A program made the translations under genes and the position numbers. From Burkholderiales bacterium (GTDB lineage: Bacteria > Pseudomonadota > Gammaproteobacteria > Burkholderiales > Burkholderiaceae_C), in contig JANXTP010000394.1 of assembly GCA_025352345.1 (NCBI GenBank), forward strand, positions 1 to 37,913: 37,913 nucleotides of DNA, given 5' to 3'. A model generated the notes under the pieces. It saw only the letters and a list, made by a program, of their open reading frames with translations. It was not told where the DNA came from and ran no database searches. This document shows, piece after piece, positions 15,336-25,521 of the stretch. Each line of letters starts with the position of its first letter. The first letter of the stretch is position 1.

Positions 15336-15887
15336 TCAGTTGGGCAGTGACTTTCGCTTCAGCTCGCCCAGCACCGCAAACGGGTTGGCACGCTCCTCGA
15401 GAGGTTGGGCGTCATCCGGCGGCTTCAAGGGCTGCGGGCAGGTCGGGTGGCGCGGCACCAATGGCAGCGCCAGCAGCAACTCGTCCTCGATCAGCTCGAC
15501 CAGGTTCAGCGTTCGGCTGAGCGCCAGCACGTCTTCTTCACTGTCGGCGTCGATTTCTGCCGCCAGCGCTTCGTTGGCGACGAACTGAAAGCTGCGCTTC
15601 GCATGCACTGCCGTGTCCACCGGCTGCAGGCAGCGCTGGCAGACCAGGCTCAACCGTGCATCGCACGCCATGTGCAACCAGATCTGGGGCTCGCCGCCGC
15701 GGCGGGCGCGGGTTTCACCTTTGGCGCGCCACTCGACCTGCTCACCGGCGACCGGCTTGGCGTCGGCGTGGGCTTCGTCGCACAGCCGATCCAGCGCCGC
15801 CAGCGGCCAGCCGCCCGATGCCTCGCCGCTTTGTTTGGCGAACGCGGCGATGTCCACGCTCAAAGGGTCGAAGTCACGCGCTGTCAT
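15336..15887 (-). CDS. DUF177 (YceD) family protein
   Basis: A 183-residue acidic protein of the DUF177/YceD family, which is almost always next to rpmF and is linked in plants and E. coli to 23S rRNA accumulation. The family core is visible: CQRCLQPVDTAV in the middle, then an acidic stretch (AEIDADSEEDVL) and LVELIEDELLLALPLVPRH. The two cysteines of CQRC and a later PTCPQPLK fit the family. The start at 15887 (MTARDFDPL) is chosen; upstream frame is unlike the family. It is divergent from maf across a 66-base gap. Confidence 0.9.
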   Translation of the reverse strand: MTARDFDPLSVDIAAFAKQSGEASGGWPLAALDRLCDEAHADAKPVAGEQVEWRAKGETRARRGGEPQIWLHMACDARLSLVCQRCLQPVDTAVHAKRSFQFVANEALAAEIDADSEEDVLALSRTLNLVELIEDELLLALPLVPRHPTCPQPLKPPDDAQPLEERANPFAVLGELKRKSLPN

Positions 15888-15940
15888 GACAACGAGTTTA
15901 CGGCGAGGGGGATTCGCCGATGCTGCGCCGGGCCCGATGG

Positions 15941-15946
15941 GACAAT
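15941..15946 (+). promoter_or_regulatory. Possible -10 (GACAAT) for maf
   Basis: GACAAT matches four of six -10 bases and lies seven bases before the maf ATG, which would make the message leaderless or nearly so. No good -35 is seen. Confidence 0.25.
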
Positions 15947-15953
15947 CCCGTGG

Positions 15954-16556
15954 ATGCATACGCCACCCCTTCTGATCCTGGCATCGACCTCGGTGTACCG
16001 GCGGGAATTACTGGCGCGGTTGCGGCTGCCGTTCGAGGTGGTCGCACCGGATGTCGACGAAGCGGCATGGCCCGCAGAGCCGCCAGCGTCTCTAGCGGTG
16101 CGTCTGGCGCTGGCCAAGGCCCGTGCGGTGGCGACGCGGCATCCGCAGGCGGTGGTGATCGGCTCGGATCAGGTCGCCGAACTCGACGGCGTGGCGCTGG
16201 GCAAGCCAGGCCATCACGACGCGGCCGTGCAGCAATTGCGCGCGATGCGCGGCAGGCGGGTGGTCTTCCACACCGCGGTGGCCGTGGTGGGCGCCGACCG
16301 TGGATTCGAAGCGAGTGATATCGCTTGTGTCAGCGTGACGTTCCGCGACCTGTCGGACGCCGAGATCGAGCGCTACCTGCGCACCGATCGTCCTTACGAC
16401 TGCGCGGGCAGTGCGAAGGTCGAGTCGCTCGGCATTGCGCTGCTGCAATCGGTCGAGTCCGACGACCCGACCGCGCTGATCGGGCTGCCGCTGATCCGCA
16501 CCTGTGCGCTGCTGCGCCAGGCGGGGATCGATCCGCTGAGCCACGACGCGCCATGA
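15954..16556 (+). CDS. Maf family nucleotide pyrophosphatase (YceF type)
   Basis: Maf proteins hydrolyse non-canonical or modified nucleoside triphosphates; the YceF subgroup prefers 7-methyl-GTP. The 200-residue protein starts LILASTSVYRRELL (the S-x-x-R phosphate-binding segment), contains KARAVA, the catalytic-site stretch IGSDQVAEL and LGKPG, and ends with GLPLIRTCALLRQAG. The SDQV form, rather than SDTV, fits YceF over the dTTP/UTPase YhdE subgroup. It is divergent from the DUF177 gene, a conserved neighbour, and overlaps the next gene by four bases. Confidence 0.92.
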   Translation: MHTPPLLILASTSVYRRELLARLRLPFEVVAPDVDEAAWPAEPPASLAVRLALAKARAVATRHPQAVVIGSDQVAELDGVALGKPGHHDAAVQQLRAMRGRRVVFHTAVAVVGADRGFEASDIACVSVTFRDLSDAEIERYLRTDRPYDCAGSAKVESLGIALLQSVESDDPTALIGLPLIRTCALLRQAGIDPLSHDAP

Positions 16557-17320
16557 CCGGCACCGTGTACCTCGTGCCCAACACGCTGGACCTCGGCATG
16601 GCGTCTGTCGAGGCCGGCGGCATGCCGGATCTGCAAGACGTGCTGCCGCTGGGCGTGATCCGCATCGCCGCGCGGCTGCCCTGCTGGGTGGCCGAGAACG
16701 CGAAGACCACGCGGGCCTTCCTGAAGCGGGTGAACGAAGTGGTGCCGCTGTCGCAGCCGGTGCAGGCGATCTCGATCGTCGAATTGACGCGTGCCAACAA
16801 GGGCGCAGCACCAGTGCAGCCCCCCAGGCTGGATGCCTTGCTGGCACCTGCCCTCGCTGGCCAGGACATCGGGCTGATCTCCGAAGCGGGATTGCCTGCC
16901 GTGGCCGATCCGGGCGCGGCTCTGGTGCAGGCGGCGCACGCCATGAAGCTGCGCGTCGAGGCGCTGTCGGGACCGAGTTCGCTGATGCTGGCGCTCGCCG
17001 CCAGCGGGCTGAACGGCCAGAGTTTCGCCTTCGTGGGCTACCTGCCGGTCGATGCCACCGCACGCACGGCACGCATCCGCGAGCTGGAAGCCCTGTCGCG
17101 CCGGGCGCAGCAGACCCAGCTGATGATCGAGACACCCTACCGCAATGCCGCTCTGCTCGGCGCTTTGCTGGGCACGCTGAACGGCAACACGCGCCTGTCG
17201 GTCAGCTGCGCCTTGACACTCACCCAGGGCTGGAGCCGCACCGACAGCGTGGCCGACTGGAAAACCCGGCCCGCATCGATACCTAACGACATGCCTGCCG
17301 TATTTTCCTTGCTCGCCTGA
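16553..17320 (+). CDS. RsmI-like tetrapyrrole-methylase-fold methyltransferase
   Basis: The 255-residue protein has the TP_methylase fold of RsmI. Visible are an N-terminal VYLVPNTLDLG, ENAKTTRAFLK, GLISEAGLPAVADPG and the SGPSSLMLALAASGLNGQ stretch that contributes to S-adenosylmethionine binding. RsmI proper methylates C1402 of 16S rRNA, but its canonical N-terminus (TPIGNLxD) differs, so this is more likely the second, uncharacterised RsmI-related protein that accompanies maf in many betaproteobacteria. ATG overlaps the maf stop (ATGA). Substrate unknown. Confidence 0.85.
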   Translation: MTGTVYLVPNTLDLGMASVEAGGMPDLQDVLPLGVIRIAARLPCWVAENAKTTRAFLKRVNEVVPLSQPVQAISIVELTRANKGAAPVQPPRLDALLAPALAGQDIGLISEAGLPAVADPGAALVQAAHAMKLRVEALSGPSSLMLALAASGLNGQSFAFVGYLPVDATARTARIRELEALSRRAQQTQLMIETPYRNAALLGALLGTLNGNTRLSVSCALTLTQGWSRTDSVADWKTRPASIPNDMPAVFSLLA

Positions 17321-17354
17321 ATCAAATCAGGCGGCAGCTGTCAATCGTTGGCGC

Positions 17355-18923
<1,569 letters not shown>

Positions 18924-18947
18924 GGAGAATCCTTAAAAAACCGACCC

Positions 18948-18953
18948 TAGAAT
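18948..18953 (+). promoter_or_regulatory. Possible -10 (TAGAAT) for the rml operon
   Basis: CCCTAGAATGG on the plus strand has five of six -10 bases, 62 bases ahead of the preferred rmlB start, in the gap divergent from rhlE. No matching -35 is evident. Confidence 0.33.
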
Positions 18954-19009
18954 GGTTTGCACCTTGGCTGCTCGCGTCAATGCAGCCACCCAACTTCACC
19001 CAAGCACCC

Positions 19010-20089
19010 ATGATCCTCGTGACAGGCGGCGCCGGTTTCATCGGCTCGAATTTCGTCCTCGACTGGCTGGCGCAGTCGAGCGAGCCGGTGCTCAACCTCG
19101 ATGCGCTGACCTACGCGGGCAACCGGGACAACCTGCGCTCGCTGGATGGCGATGCGCGCCATGTGTTCGTGCAGGGCGACATCACTGACCGCGCGCTGCT
19201 TGATGCGCTGTTCGCCACCCACCGACCGCGCGCGGTGGTGCATTTCGCCGCCGAAAGCCATGTCGATCGCAGCATCCACGGGCCGGGCGCCTTCATCCAC
19301 ACCAATGTGCAAGGCACCTTCACCCTGCTGGAAGCAGCGCGGGCCTTTTGGCTGACGCTGCCTGAGGCCGAAAAGTCCTCGTTCCGCTTCCACCATGTGT
19401 CCACCGACGAGGTCTATGGCTCGCTAGGCCCGAACGACCCGCCGTTCACCGAAACAAATCTGTACGAGCCGAACAGCCCGTACTCGGCCAGCAAGGCCGC
19501 CAGCGACCACCTGGTGCGCGCCTGGCACCACACCTACGGGCTGCCGGTGCTGACCACCAACTGCAGCAACAACTACGGGCCCTTCCATTTCCCCGAGAAG
19601 CTGATCCCGCTGCTGATCGTCAATGCACTGGCGGGCAAGCCGCTGCCGGTCTACGGTGACGGCAGGCAGGTGCGCGACTGGCTCTATGTGAAGGACCACT
19701 GCGCCGCGATCCGCGTGGTGCTGGCGCGCGGCCGCGTCGGCGAGACCTACAACATCGGCGGCTGGAACGAGCAACCCAACATCGACATCGTGCACACGGT
19801 GTGCGCGCTGCTCGACGAGATGCGCCCCGATGCGGCCGGCCCGTACCGCCGACTGATCACGCACGTCACCGATCGTCCAGGCCACGACCGGCGTTACGCG
19901 ATCGATGCCCGCAAGCTCGAACGCGAGCTCGGCTGGAAGCCGGCCGAGACCTTCGAGACCGGCATTCGCCAGACGGTGCGCTGGTACCTGGCCCACGCCG
20001 ACTGGGTGGCCCGGGTGCAAAGCGGCGCCTACCGCGAATGGGTGGACACCAACTATGCTGCGCGCGCCGCCAGCACCACCTCGCCATGA
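19010..20089 (+). CDS. rmlB: dTDP-glucose 4,6-dehydratase
   Basis: RmlB (RfbB) converts dTDP-glucose to dTDP-4-keto-6-deoxyglucose, step two of dTDP-L-rhamnose synthesis. The extended short-chain dehydrogenase has TGGAGFIGSNF at the N-terminus, the active-site STDEVYG (T132, D133, E134) and Y158/K162 in YSASK. Length is 359 residues from the ATG at 19010, the usual family start; an in-frame ATG at 18980 would add ten residues. No clear ribosome binding site is seen at either. Its stop overlaps the rmlD start (ATGA). Confidence 0.96.
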   Translation: MILVTGGAGFIGSNFVLDWLAQSSEPVLNLDALTYAGNRDNLRSLDGDARHVFVQGDITDRALLDALFATHRPRAVVHFAAESHVDRSIHGPGAFIHTNVQGTFTLLEAARAFWLTLPEAEKSSFRFHHVSTDEVYGSLGPNDPPFTETNLYEPNSPYSASKAASDHLVRAWHHTYGLPVLTTNCSNNYGPFHFPEKLIPLLIVNALAGKPLPVYGDGRQVRDWLYVKDHCAAIRVVLARGRVGETYNIGGWNEQPNIDIVHTVCALLDEMRPDAAGPYRRLITHVTDRPGHDRRYAIDARKLERELGWKPAETFETGIRQTVRWYLAHADWVARVQSGAYREWVDTNYAARAASTTSP

Positions 20090-20976
20090 AAATCCTGTTG
20101 TTCGGCAAGAACGGTCAGGTCGGCTGGGAACTGCAGCGCGCGCTGGCGTCGCTGGGCGAACTGGTTGCACTCGACAGCGGCAGCACCGAATGGCACGCCA
20201 ACTTTGCCGACCCCGAAGCGCTGGCTGCCACGGTGCGTGCGGTGGCACCGCAGTGGATCGTCAATGCCACAGCCCACACCGCGGTGGACAAGGCCGAAAG
20301 CGAGCCCGACCTGGCCCGCACCCTCAACGCCACCGCCCCCGGTGTGCTGGCCCGCGAAGCAACGGCCATCGGCGCTACGCTGCTGCACTACAGCACCGAC
20401 TATGTGTTCGATGGCAGCGGCAGCACGCCCTGGGTGGAAGACGCAGCCACCGGCCCGCTGAGTGTCTACGGCGCCACCAAGCTCGAAGGCGAAGAGGCGA
20501 TCCGCCGCAGCGGCTGCACGCACCTGATCCTGCGCACCAGCTGGGTCTATGCAGCGCGTGGCGGCAATTTCGCGAAGACGATGCTGAAGCTGGCAGCCGA
20601 GCGCGACGCATTGAAGGTCATCGCCGACCAGATCGGCGCGCCCACCGGCGCCGACCTGCTGGCCGATGTCTCGGCGCATGCGCTGCGCCAGCTGGCGCAT
20701 CAGCCCCAGCTCAGCGGCACCTATCACGCCGTCGCCGCCGGCCAAACCAGCTGGCACGGCTACGCGCGGCACGTGATCGAGCACGCGCGCGCCGCGGGCT
20801 GGCCGATCCGGGTCGCGCCCGACGCCATCGAAGCAGTGCCCGCCAGCGCGTTCCCAACACCGGCCCAACGGCCCCGCAATTCACGGCTGGACACCCGCAA
20901 GCTGCGAGACAGCTTCGGTCTGCACCTGCCCGCCTGGCAGACCGGCGTCGATCGCCTGCTGGCCGAAATTCTCTGA
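20086..20976 (+). CDS. rmlD: dTDP-4-dehydrorhamnose reductase
   Basis: RmlD (RfbD) catalyses the final NAD(P)H-dependent reduction to dTDP-L-rhamnose. The 296-residue protein has GKNGQVGWEL at the N-terminus, STDYVFDG, and the catalytic Y128/K132 in YGATK, with T104 before DYVFDG. It is the second gene of rmlBDAC; the start overlaps the rmlB stop by four bases, and 25 bases separate it from rmlA. Confidence 0.96.
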   Translation: MKILLFGKNGQVGWELQRALASLGELVALDSGSTEWHANFADPEALAATVRAVAPQWIVNATAHTAVDKAESEPDLARTLNATAPGVLAREATAIGATLLHYSTDYVFDGSGSTPWVEDAATGPLSVYGATKLEGEEAIRRSGCTHLILRTSWVYAARGGNFAKTMLKLAAERDALKVIADQIGAPTGADLLADVSAHALRQLAHQPQLSGTYHAVAAGQTSWHGYARHVIEHARAAGWPIRVAPDAIEAVPASAFPTPAQRPRNSRLDTRKLRDSFGLHLPAWQTGVDRLLAEIL

Positions 20977-21001
20977 CCCCACCCTCGGACGCTCTCCCCG
21001 C

Positions 21002-21892
21002 ATGAACGCACCCCGCCGAAAAGGCATCCTGCTGGCCGGCGGCTCCGGCACCCGGCTGCACCCGGCGACGCTCGCGATCAGCAAGCAGCTGCTGCCGGTC
21101 TACGACAAACCGATGGTCTATTACCCGCTGAGCACGCTGATGCTGGCGGGCATCCGCGACATCCTGCTGATCAGCACCCCGCAGGACACACCCCGTTTCG
21201 AAGGCCTGCTGGGCGACGGTAGCCGCTGGGGCGTCAACATCAGCTACTGCATGCAGCCCAGCCCCGACGGGCTGGCGCAGGCCTTCATCCTCGGCAGGAA
21301 CTTCGTCGGCAGTGCCCCCAGCGCACTGGTGCTCGGCGACAACATCTACCACGGCCACGATCTGCAAGGCCTGCTGTCGGCCGCAGACGAGCGCACCACC
21401 GGCGCCTCGGTGTTCGCCTACCACGTGCAAGATCCGGAGCGTTACGGCGTGGTCGCCTTCGACGCGAACAAGCGCGCTCGCAGCATCGAGGAAAAGCCGA
21501 AGGCGCCGCAGAGCAACTATGCCGTCACCGGCCTGTATTTCTACGACGCCCAGGTCTGCGACATCGCCGCCGACATCAAGCCTTCTGCGCGTGGCGAGCT
21601 GGAGATCACCGACGTCAACGCACGCTACCTGGCGCAGGGGCAATTGAACGTCGAGATCATGGGCCGCGGCTATGCGTGGCTGGACACCGGCACACACGAC
21701 AGCCTGCTCGAAGCCGGCCAGTTCATCGCCACGCTGGAAAAACGGCAGGGCCTGAAAGTGGCCTGCCCCGAGGAAATCGCGTTCCGCTCCGGCTGGATCG
21801 ACGCGGCCCAGCTGGAAGCACTGGCCCGCCCGATGCTGAAGAACGGCTACGGCCAGTACCTGATGCAGATCGTCAACAACCAGGTGTTCTGA
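21002..21892 (+). CDS. rmlA: Glucose-1-phosphate thymidylyltransferase
   Basis: RmlA (RfbA) makes dTDP-glucose from dTTP and glucose-1-phosphate, the first and regulated step of the rhamnose pathway. The 296-residue protein has the nucleotidyltransferase signature LAGGSGTRLHPATLAISKQ, LPVYDKPMVYYPL, the metal-site LGDNIYHG, and YAWLDTGTHDSL near the C-terminus. Length and all boxes are normal. Its stop overlaps the rmlC ATG by one base (TGATG). Confidence 0.97.
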   Translation: MNAPRRKGILLAGGSGTRLHPATLAISKQLLPVYDKPMVYYPLSTLMLAGIRDILLISTPQDTPRFEGLLGDGSRWGVNISYCMQPSPDGLAQAFILGRNFVGSAPSALVLGDNIYHGHDLQGLLSAADERTTGASVFAYHVQDPERYGVVAFDANKRARSIEEKPKAPQSNYAVTGLYFYDAQVCDIAADIKPSARGELEITDVNARYLAQGQLNVEIMGRGYAWLDTGTHDSLLEAGQFIATLEKRQGLKVACPEEIAFRSGWIDAAQLEALARPMLKNGYGQYLMQIVNNQVF

Positions 21893-22428
21893 TGAGGGTG
21901 ATTACTACAGCCATCGACGGCGTGTTGATCCTGGAGCCCAGGGTGTTCGGCGACGAACGCGGCTTCTTCTTGGAAAGCTTCAGCCAGCGGGCCTTCAACC
22001 AGGCCGTCGGTCACGACATCCACTTCGTTCAGGACAACCACTCGCGCTCCGCGCGCGGTGTGCTGCGCGGCCTACACGGACAGCGCGCGCCGCATGCCCA
22101 AGGCAAGCTGGTGCGCGTGACGCAAGGCAGCGTGTTCGATGTGGCGGTCGACGTGCGCACCGACAGCCCCACCTACGGCGAGTGGGTGGGCGTCGAACTG
22201 AGCGGCACCAACCACAAGCAGCTGTGGATCCCACCGGGCCTGGCGCACGGCTTTCTGGTGACCAGCGACATTGCCGATTTCCTCTACAAGACGACGGCCT
22301 ACTACCGCCCCGATGCCGAGTTCGCGATCCGCTGGGACGATCCCACGCTGGCGATCGCCTGGCCACTCAACGGCATCGTGCCCGCGCTGTCGGCCAAGGA
22401 CGCTGTCGCGCCGCCGCTCGGCGGCTGA
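21892..22428 (+). CDS. rmlC: dTDP-4-dehydrorhamnose 3,5-epimerase
   Basis: RmlC (RfbC) epimerises C3 and C5 of the 4-keto sugar. The 178-residue cupin has DERGFFLESF, VQDNHSRS, the catalytic base H62 in LRGLHGQ, GKLVRVTQGSVFDVAVD, and Y132 in DFLYKTTAYY. The usual GLHYQ box reads GLHGQ here, a tyrosine-to-glycine change beside the catalytic histidine; PHAQGK follows normally. The catalytic residues themselves are intact, so an active enzyme is expected. Last gene of rmlBDAC, 51 bases before the WecA-like gene. Confidence 0.95.
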   Translation: MRVITTAIDGVLILEPRVFGDERGFFLESFSQRAFNQAVGHDIHFVQDNHSRSARGVLRGLHGQRAPHAQGKLVRVTQGSVFDVAVDVRTDSPTYGEWVGVELSGTNHKQLWIPPGLAHGFLVTSDIADFLYKTTAYYRPDAEFAIRWDDPTLAIAWPLNGIVPALSAKDAVAPPLGG

Positions 22429-22479
22429 GCCGGCGATGGCGCCGACACGCACGACGGGCACCGGCTCGCTGCCTCCCAC

Positions 22480-23571
22480 ATGAGTTTTCTGCTGCTGAGT
22501 TTCACCGTGTCGCTGCTGAGCACCTTGGTGGTGCTGCGTTCGAGCGATCACCACGGCAGCCTGTCGGCCGACACCGAGATCTCGGGCCCGCAGAAATTTC
22601 ACAGCCGCCCGGTCCCCCGCATCGGTGGTGTTGGCGTGCTGCTGGCGGTGTTGGCCGGCACGGTGCTGGCACAGTTCACACGGCCAGCGCTGAGCGAGTC
22701 GCTGTGGCTGCTGCTGGCGTCTGCGTTGCCGGCTTTCCTCGGTGGTCTGGCGGAAGACCTGACGAAGAAAGTGTCGGCAGCACGCCGGCTGATCGCTGCC
22801 GTCATCTCGGCCGCCCTCGCGGCGTGGCTGCTCGACGCGGTGGTTCACCACACCGCCATTCCGGGTGTCGATCCGCTGATCCGCCTCGAGCCCTTCGCCG
22901 TCGCACTGACCCTGCTGGTGGTGACCGGCGTGTCCAACTCGATCAACATCATCGACGGCTTCAACGGGCTGGCCTCGATGTGCGTGCTGATCATGCTGAT
23001 GGCGCTGGCCTATGTGGGTCTGCAGGTGCAGGACCGGCTGGTGCTGACCGCCGCCTTGATCTCGGCCGGCGCGGTGCTGGGCTTCTTCGTCTGGAATTTC
23101 CCCGGCGGTCTGATCTTCCTGGGCGACGGAGGCGCCTACCTGCTCGGCTTCATGGTCGCCGAGCTCGGGGTGCTGCTGATCGTGCGCAACGCCGACGTGT
23201 CGCCGCTGTTTCCGCTGTTGATGTGCGTCTACCCGATTTTCGAGACGCTGTTCTCGATGTACCGGCGCAAGGTGCTCAAGGGTGTCGCCTCGTCACAGCC
23301 TGATGGCATTCACATGCACACCTTGATCCACCGCCGCCTGGTGCGGCAGATGATCGGCGAGACCGCGACGAACCGCCTCACCGCGCGCAATTCGATGACC
23401 TCGCCCTACCTCTGGCTGCTGTGCAGCCTGTCGGTGATCCCTGCCGTGCTGTGGTGGCGTAACACCGCGGTGCTGACCGGTTTCCTGGCGCTGTTCATGG
23501 GGTCGTACGTGCTGCTGTACTGGCGCATCGTGCGCTTTCGGGTGCCGAAGTGGATGCTGCCGCGGCGCTGA
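22480..23571 (+). CDS. WecA/MraY-like polytopic phosphoglycosyl transferase
   Basis: A member of glycosyltransferase family 4 (PF00953), enzymes that transfer a sugar-1-phosphate from UDP-sugar to undecaprenyl phosphate to begin a lipid-linked glycan. The 363-residue protein has about ten hydrophobic segments. Family boxes are KFHSRPVPRIGG (39-50), GLAEDLTKK (89-97, in place of the more usual DDxxD), SINIIDGFNGL (154-164), FLGDGGAY (213-220) and the HIHP-like HMHTLIHRR (278-286). The first acidic pair being ED is a family variant. It lies downstream of rmlC on the same strand and converges with the dehydratase gene. The substrate (GlcNAc-1-P or another HexNAc) cannot be told. Confidence 0.88.
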   Translation: MSFLLLSFTVSLLSTLVVLRSSDHHGSLSADTEISGPQKFHSRPVPRIGGVGVLLAVLAGTVLAQFTRPALSESLWLLLASALPAFLGGLAEDLTKKVSAARRLIAAVISAALAAWLLDAVVHHTAIPGVDPLIRLEPFAVALTLLVVTGVSNSINIIDGFNGLASMCVLIMLMALAYVGLQVQDRLVLTAALISAGAVLGFFVWNFPGGLIFLGDGGAYLLGFMVAELGVLLIVRNADVSPLFPLLMCVYPIFETLFSMYRRKVLKGVASSQPDGIHMHTLIHRRLVRQMIGETATNRLTARNSMTSPYLWLLCSLSVIPAVLWWRNTAVLTGFLALFMGSYVLLYWRIVRFRVPKWMLPRR

Positions 23572-23592
23572 ACCGGGGCGCTCGACCCGCGT

Positions 23593-25470
23593 TCAGCGCG
23601 GCTGGTATTCGGGCACGAAGCGGGCCAGTGCCGCGCGCTGTTCGGCAGGCACTCGCCCGGGCTGCGGCTGCGTCAACCAGTGCAGCAAGTCATGCGTCCA
23701 CGCCTCGGTGGCGTCGTCGTTGAGTCGCGCAATGCGCAGTCTCGGATGCGCTGAGGGCTGCGTCAGGTCGTCGTCGGCCAGCAGCTCCTCGTAGAGTTTT
23801 TCGCCTGGCCTCAGGCCGCTGAAGACGATGCCGATCTCGCGCTCGCGGTGGCCGGCGAGGCGGATCAAATCGCGCGCCAACTCGACGATCTTCACCGGCT
23901 CGCCCATGTCCAGCACATAGACCTGCCCACTGCGCGCCAGCACCGCTGCCTGCAACACCAGCCGCACCGCCTCGGGGATGGTCATGAAGTAGCGCGTGAT
24001 GTCGGGGTGCGTCACCGTTACCGGGCCGCCCTTGGCAATCTGCTCCTTGAACTTCGGGATCACGCTGCCACTCGACCCCAGCACATTGCCGAAGCGCACC
24101 GCCGAGAAAACAGTCGCCGAACCCTGCGTGGCCAGGTGCGACAGCACCCGCTCGGCGGCGCGCTTGCTGGCGCCCATCACATTGGTCGGGTTGACCGCTT
24201 TGTCGGTGCTGATCATCACAAAGCGCTCGGCGCCAGATTCCATCGCGGCCAGTGCGGCTTGGCGTGTGCCCAGCGTGTTGTTCTGCAACGCGGCCCAGGC
24301 GTTGTCGTCTTCCATCAACGGCACATGTTTGAACGCAGCGGCGTGGAACACGAGTTGCGGCCGCTGCGCGGCAAAGGTGGCACGCAGATGAGCCAGGTCT
24401 TTCACATCGCCCATCAGCCGCACCAGCGGCAACGCCGGGTGCAGCTCGCCGAGCTGCTGTTCAATCTGGTACAGCGCAAATTCGCTCAGCTCATAAAGCA
24501 CCAGCCGCGCCGGGCCGTAGCGGGCAATCTGCCGGCACAGCTCGCTGCCAATCGAGCCGCCAGCACCGGTGACCAGCACCGTCTTGCCGGACACCAGCTC
24601 GGCAATGCCGGCTTCATCGAGCACCACCGGTTCGCGGCCCAGCAGGTCGTCGGGCTCGATAGCGCGGATGCGCTCGACGCGCGCGCTGCCCGATTGCAGC
24701 TCGCTCACCGACGGCACGGTGAGCACCGGCAGCGTGGTGGCCGCCGCCAGCTCGATGGCACGACGCCGCTGCGCCGCGGTGGCACTCGGCAGCGCGGTGA
24801 TGATGTGCGTGGCCCCGGCGATCACGCGCGGATCGCTGAGTTCATCGAAGCGACCCAGCACCGGCGCGCCGGAGATGCGCGCGCCGCGCTTGGCCGGGTC
24901 ATCGTCGAGCAGCCCGAGCACCGTCCAGCCCTGCTGCGGCAGCCCGGCCACCAGCAGCCGTGCGGCCTCGCCCGCACCCATCACGATGGCGCGCCGCGCC
25001 TCGCCGTGGCCCTCGCCATTCGCACCGGTGATCTGCGCACGCGCGTGTTCGTAGAGCATGCGGTAGGCGATGCGCGTCATGCACAGCCCCATCAGGCTGA
25101 CGATGGGGTGCAAGGCCAGCACCGCGCGCGGCACCTGGTAGAGCTGCAGCATCAACACGCCGGTGGCACACAGCGCGCCCGCAATGCCGCAACTCCAGGT
25201 CAGCCGCTTCACCTCGCCAAAGCCCGAGAAGCGCCACATGCCGCGGGGCACACCGGCCACCGCAAACACCAACAGGTACGTGACGACAACGCCGAGCAGC
25301 ACCCAGCCGTCGTAAGAGGGTCGCTGGCTCCACCAGCGCTCGAAGCCCAGCCGGAACAAGTAGGTGAAGTTCCAGCACACCGCAATCGCTGCGGCGTCGA
25401 TCAACAGCGTCAGCGGCCGCCGGTGCGGGCGCCAGCGGGCCAGAAAGCGATCGATGCGGTGCCAGACCAT
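23593..25470 (-). CDS. UDP-HexNAc 4,6-dehydratase, PglF/WbpM/CapD-like
   Basis: A 625-residue inner-membrane protein with four N-terminal hydrophobic segments (about 20-135), a CoA-binding-like Rossmann domain (VMGAGEAA at 163-170) and a C-terminal SDR dehydratase domain (TGAGGSIGSEL from 301). The active site reads STDKAVNP (421-428) and VMGASK, so methionine 432 replaces tyrosine in the Y-x3-K motif, as in WbpM and PglF. Such enzymes turn UDP-GlcNAc into the UDP-4-keto-6-deoxy sugar. The product fits the neighbouring DegT aminotransferase. Last gene of the minus-strand glycan array. Confidence 0.91.
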   Translation of the reverse strand: MVWHRIDRFLARWRPHRRPLTLLIDAAAIAVCWNFTYLFRLGFERWWSQRPSYDGWVLLGVVVTYLLVFAVAGVPRGMWRFSGFGEVKRLTWSCGIAGALCATGVLMLQLYQVPRAVLALHPIVSLMGLCMTRIAYRMLYEHARAQITGANGEGHGEARRAIVMGAGEAARLLVAGLPQQGWTVLGLLDDDPAKRGARISGAPVLGRFDELSDPRVIAGATHIITALPSATAAQRRRAIELAAATTLPVLTVPSVSELQSGSARVERIRAIEPDDLLGREPVVLDEAGIAELVSGKTVLVTGAGGSIGSELCRQIARYGPARLVLYELSEFALYQIEQQLGELHPALPLVRLMGDVKDLAHLRATFAAQRPQLVFHAAAFKHVPLMEDDNAWAALQNNTLGTRQAALAAMESGAERFVMISTDKAVNPTNVMGASKRAAERVLSHLATQGSATVFSAVRFGNVLGSSGSVIPKFKEQIAKGGPVTVTHPDITRYFMTIPEAVRLVLQAAVLARSGQVYVLDMGEPVKIVELARDLIRLAGHREREIGIVFSGLRPGEKLYEELLADDDLTQPSAHPRLRIARLNDDATEAWTHDLLHWLTQPQPGRVPAEQRAALARFVPEYQPR

Positions 25471-25521
25471 AAGCGGCCGATTATGTTGGCGCGCTGGCGG
25501 GCTGTGAGGTGCCCGATGCCA

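Noticed and set aside
23587..23601. CCGCG/CGCGG inverted repeat between the convergent wecA-like and dehydratase genes as a bidirectional terminator
   Set aside because: Only five pairs, overlapping the dehydratase stop codon, and no T tract on either strand.
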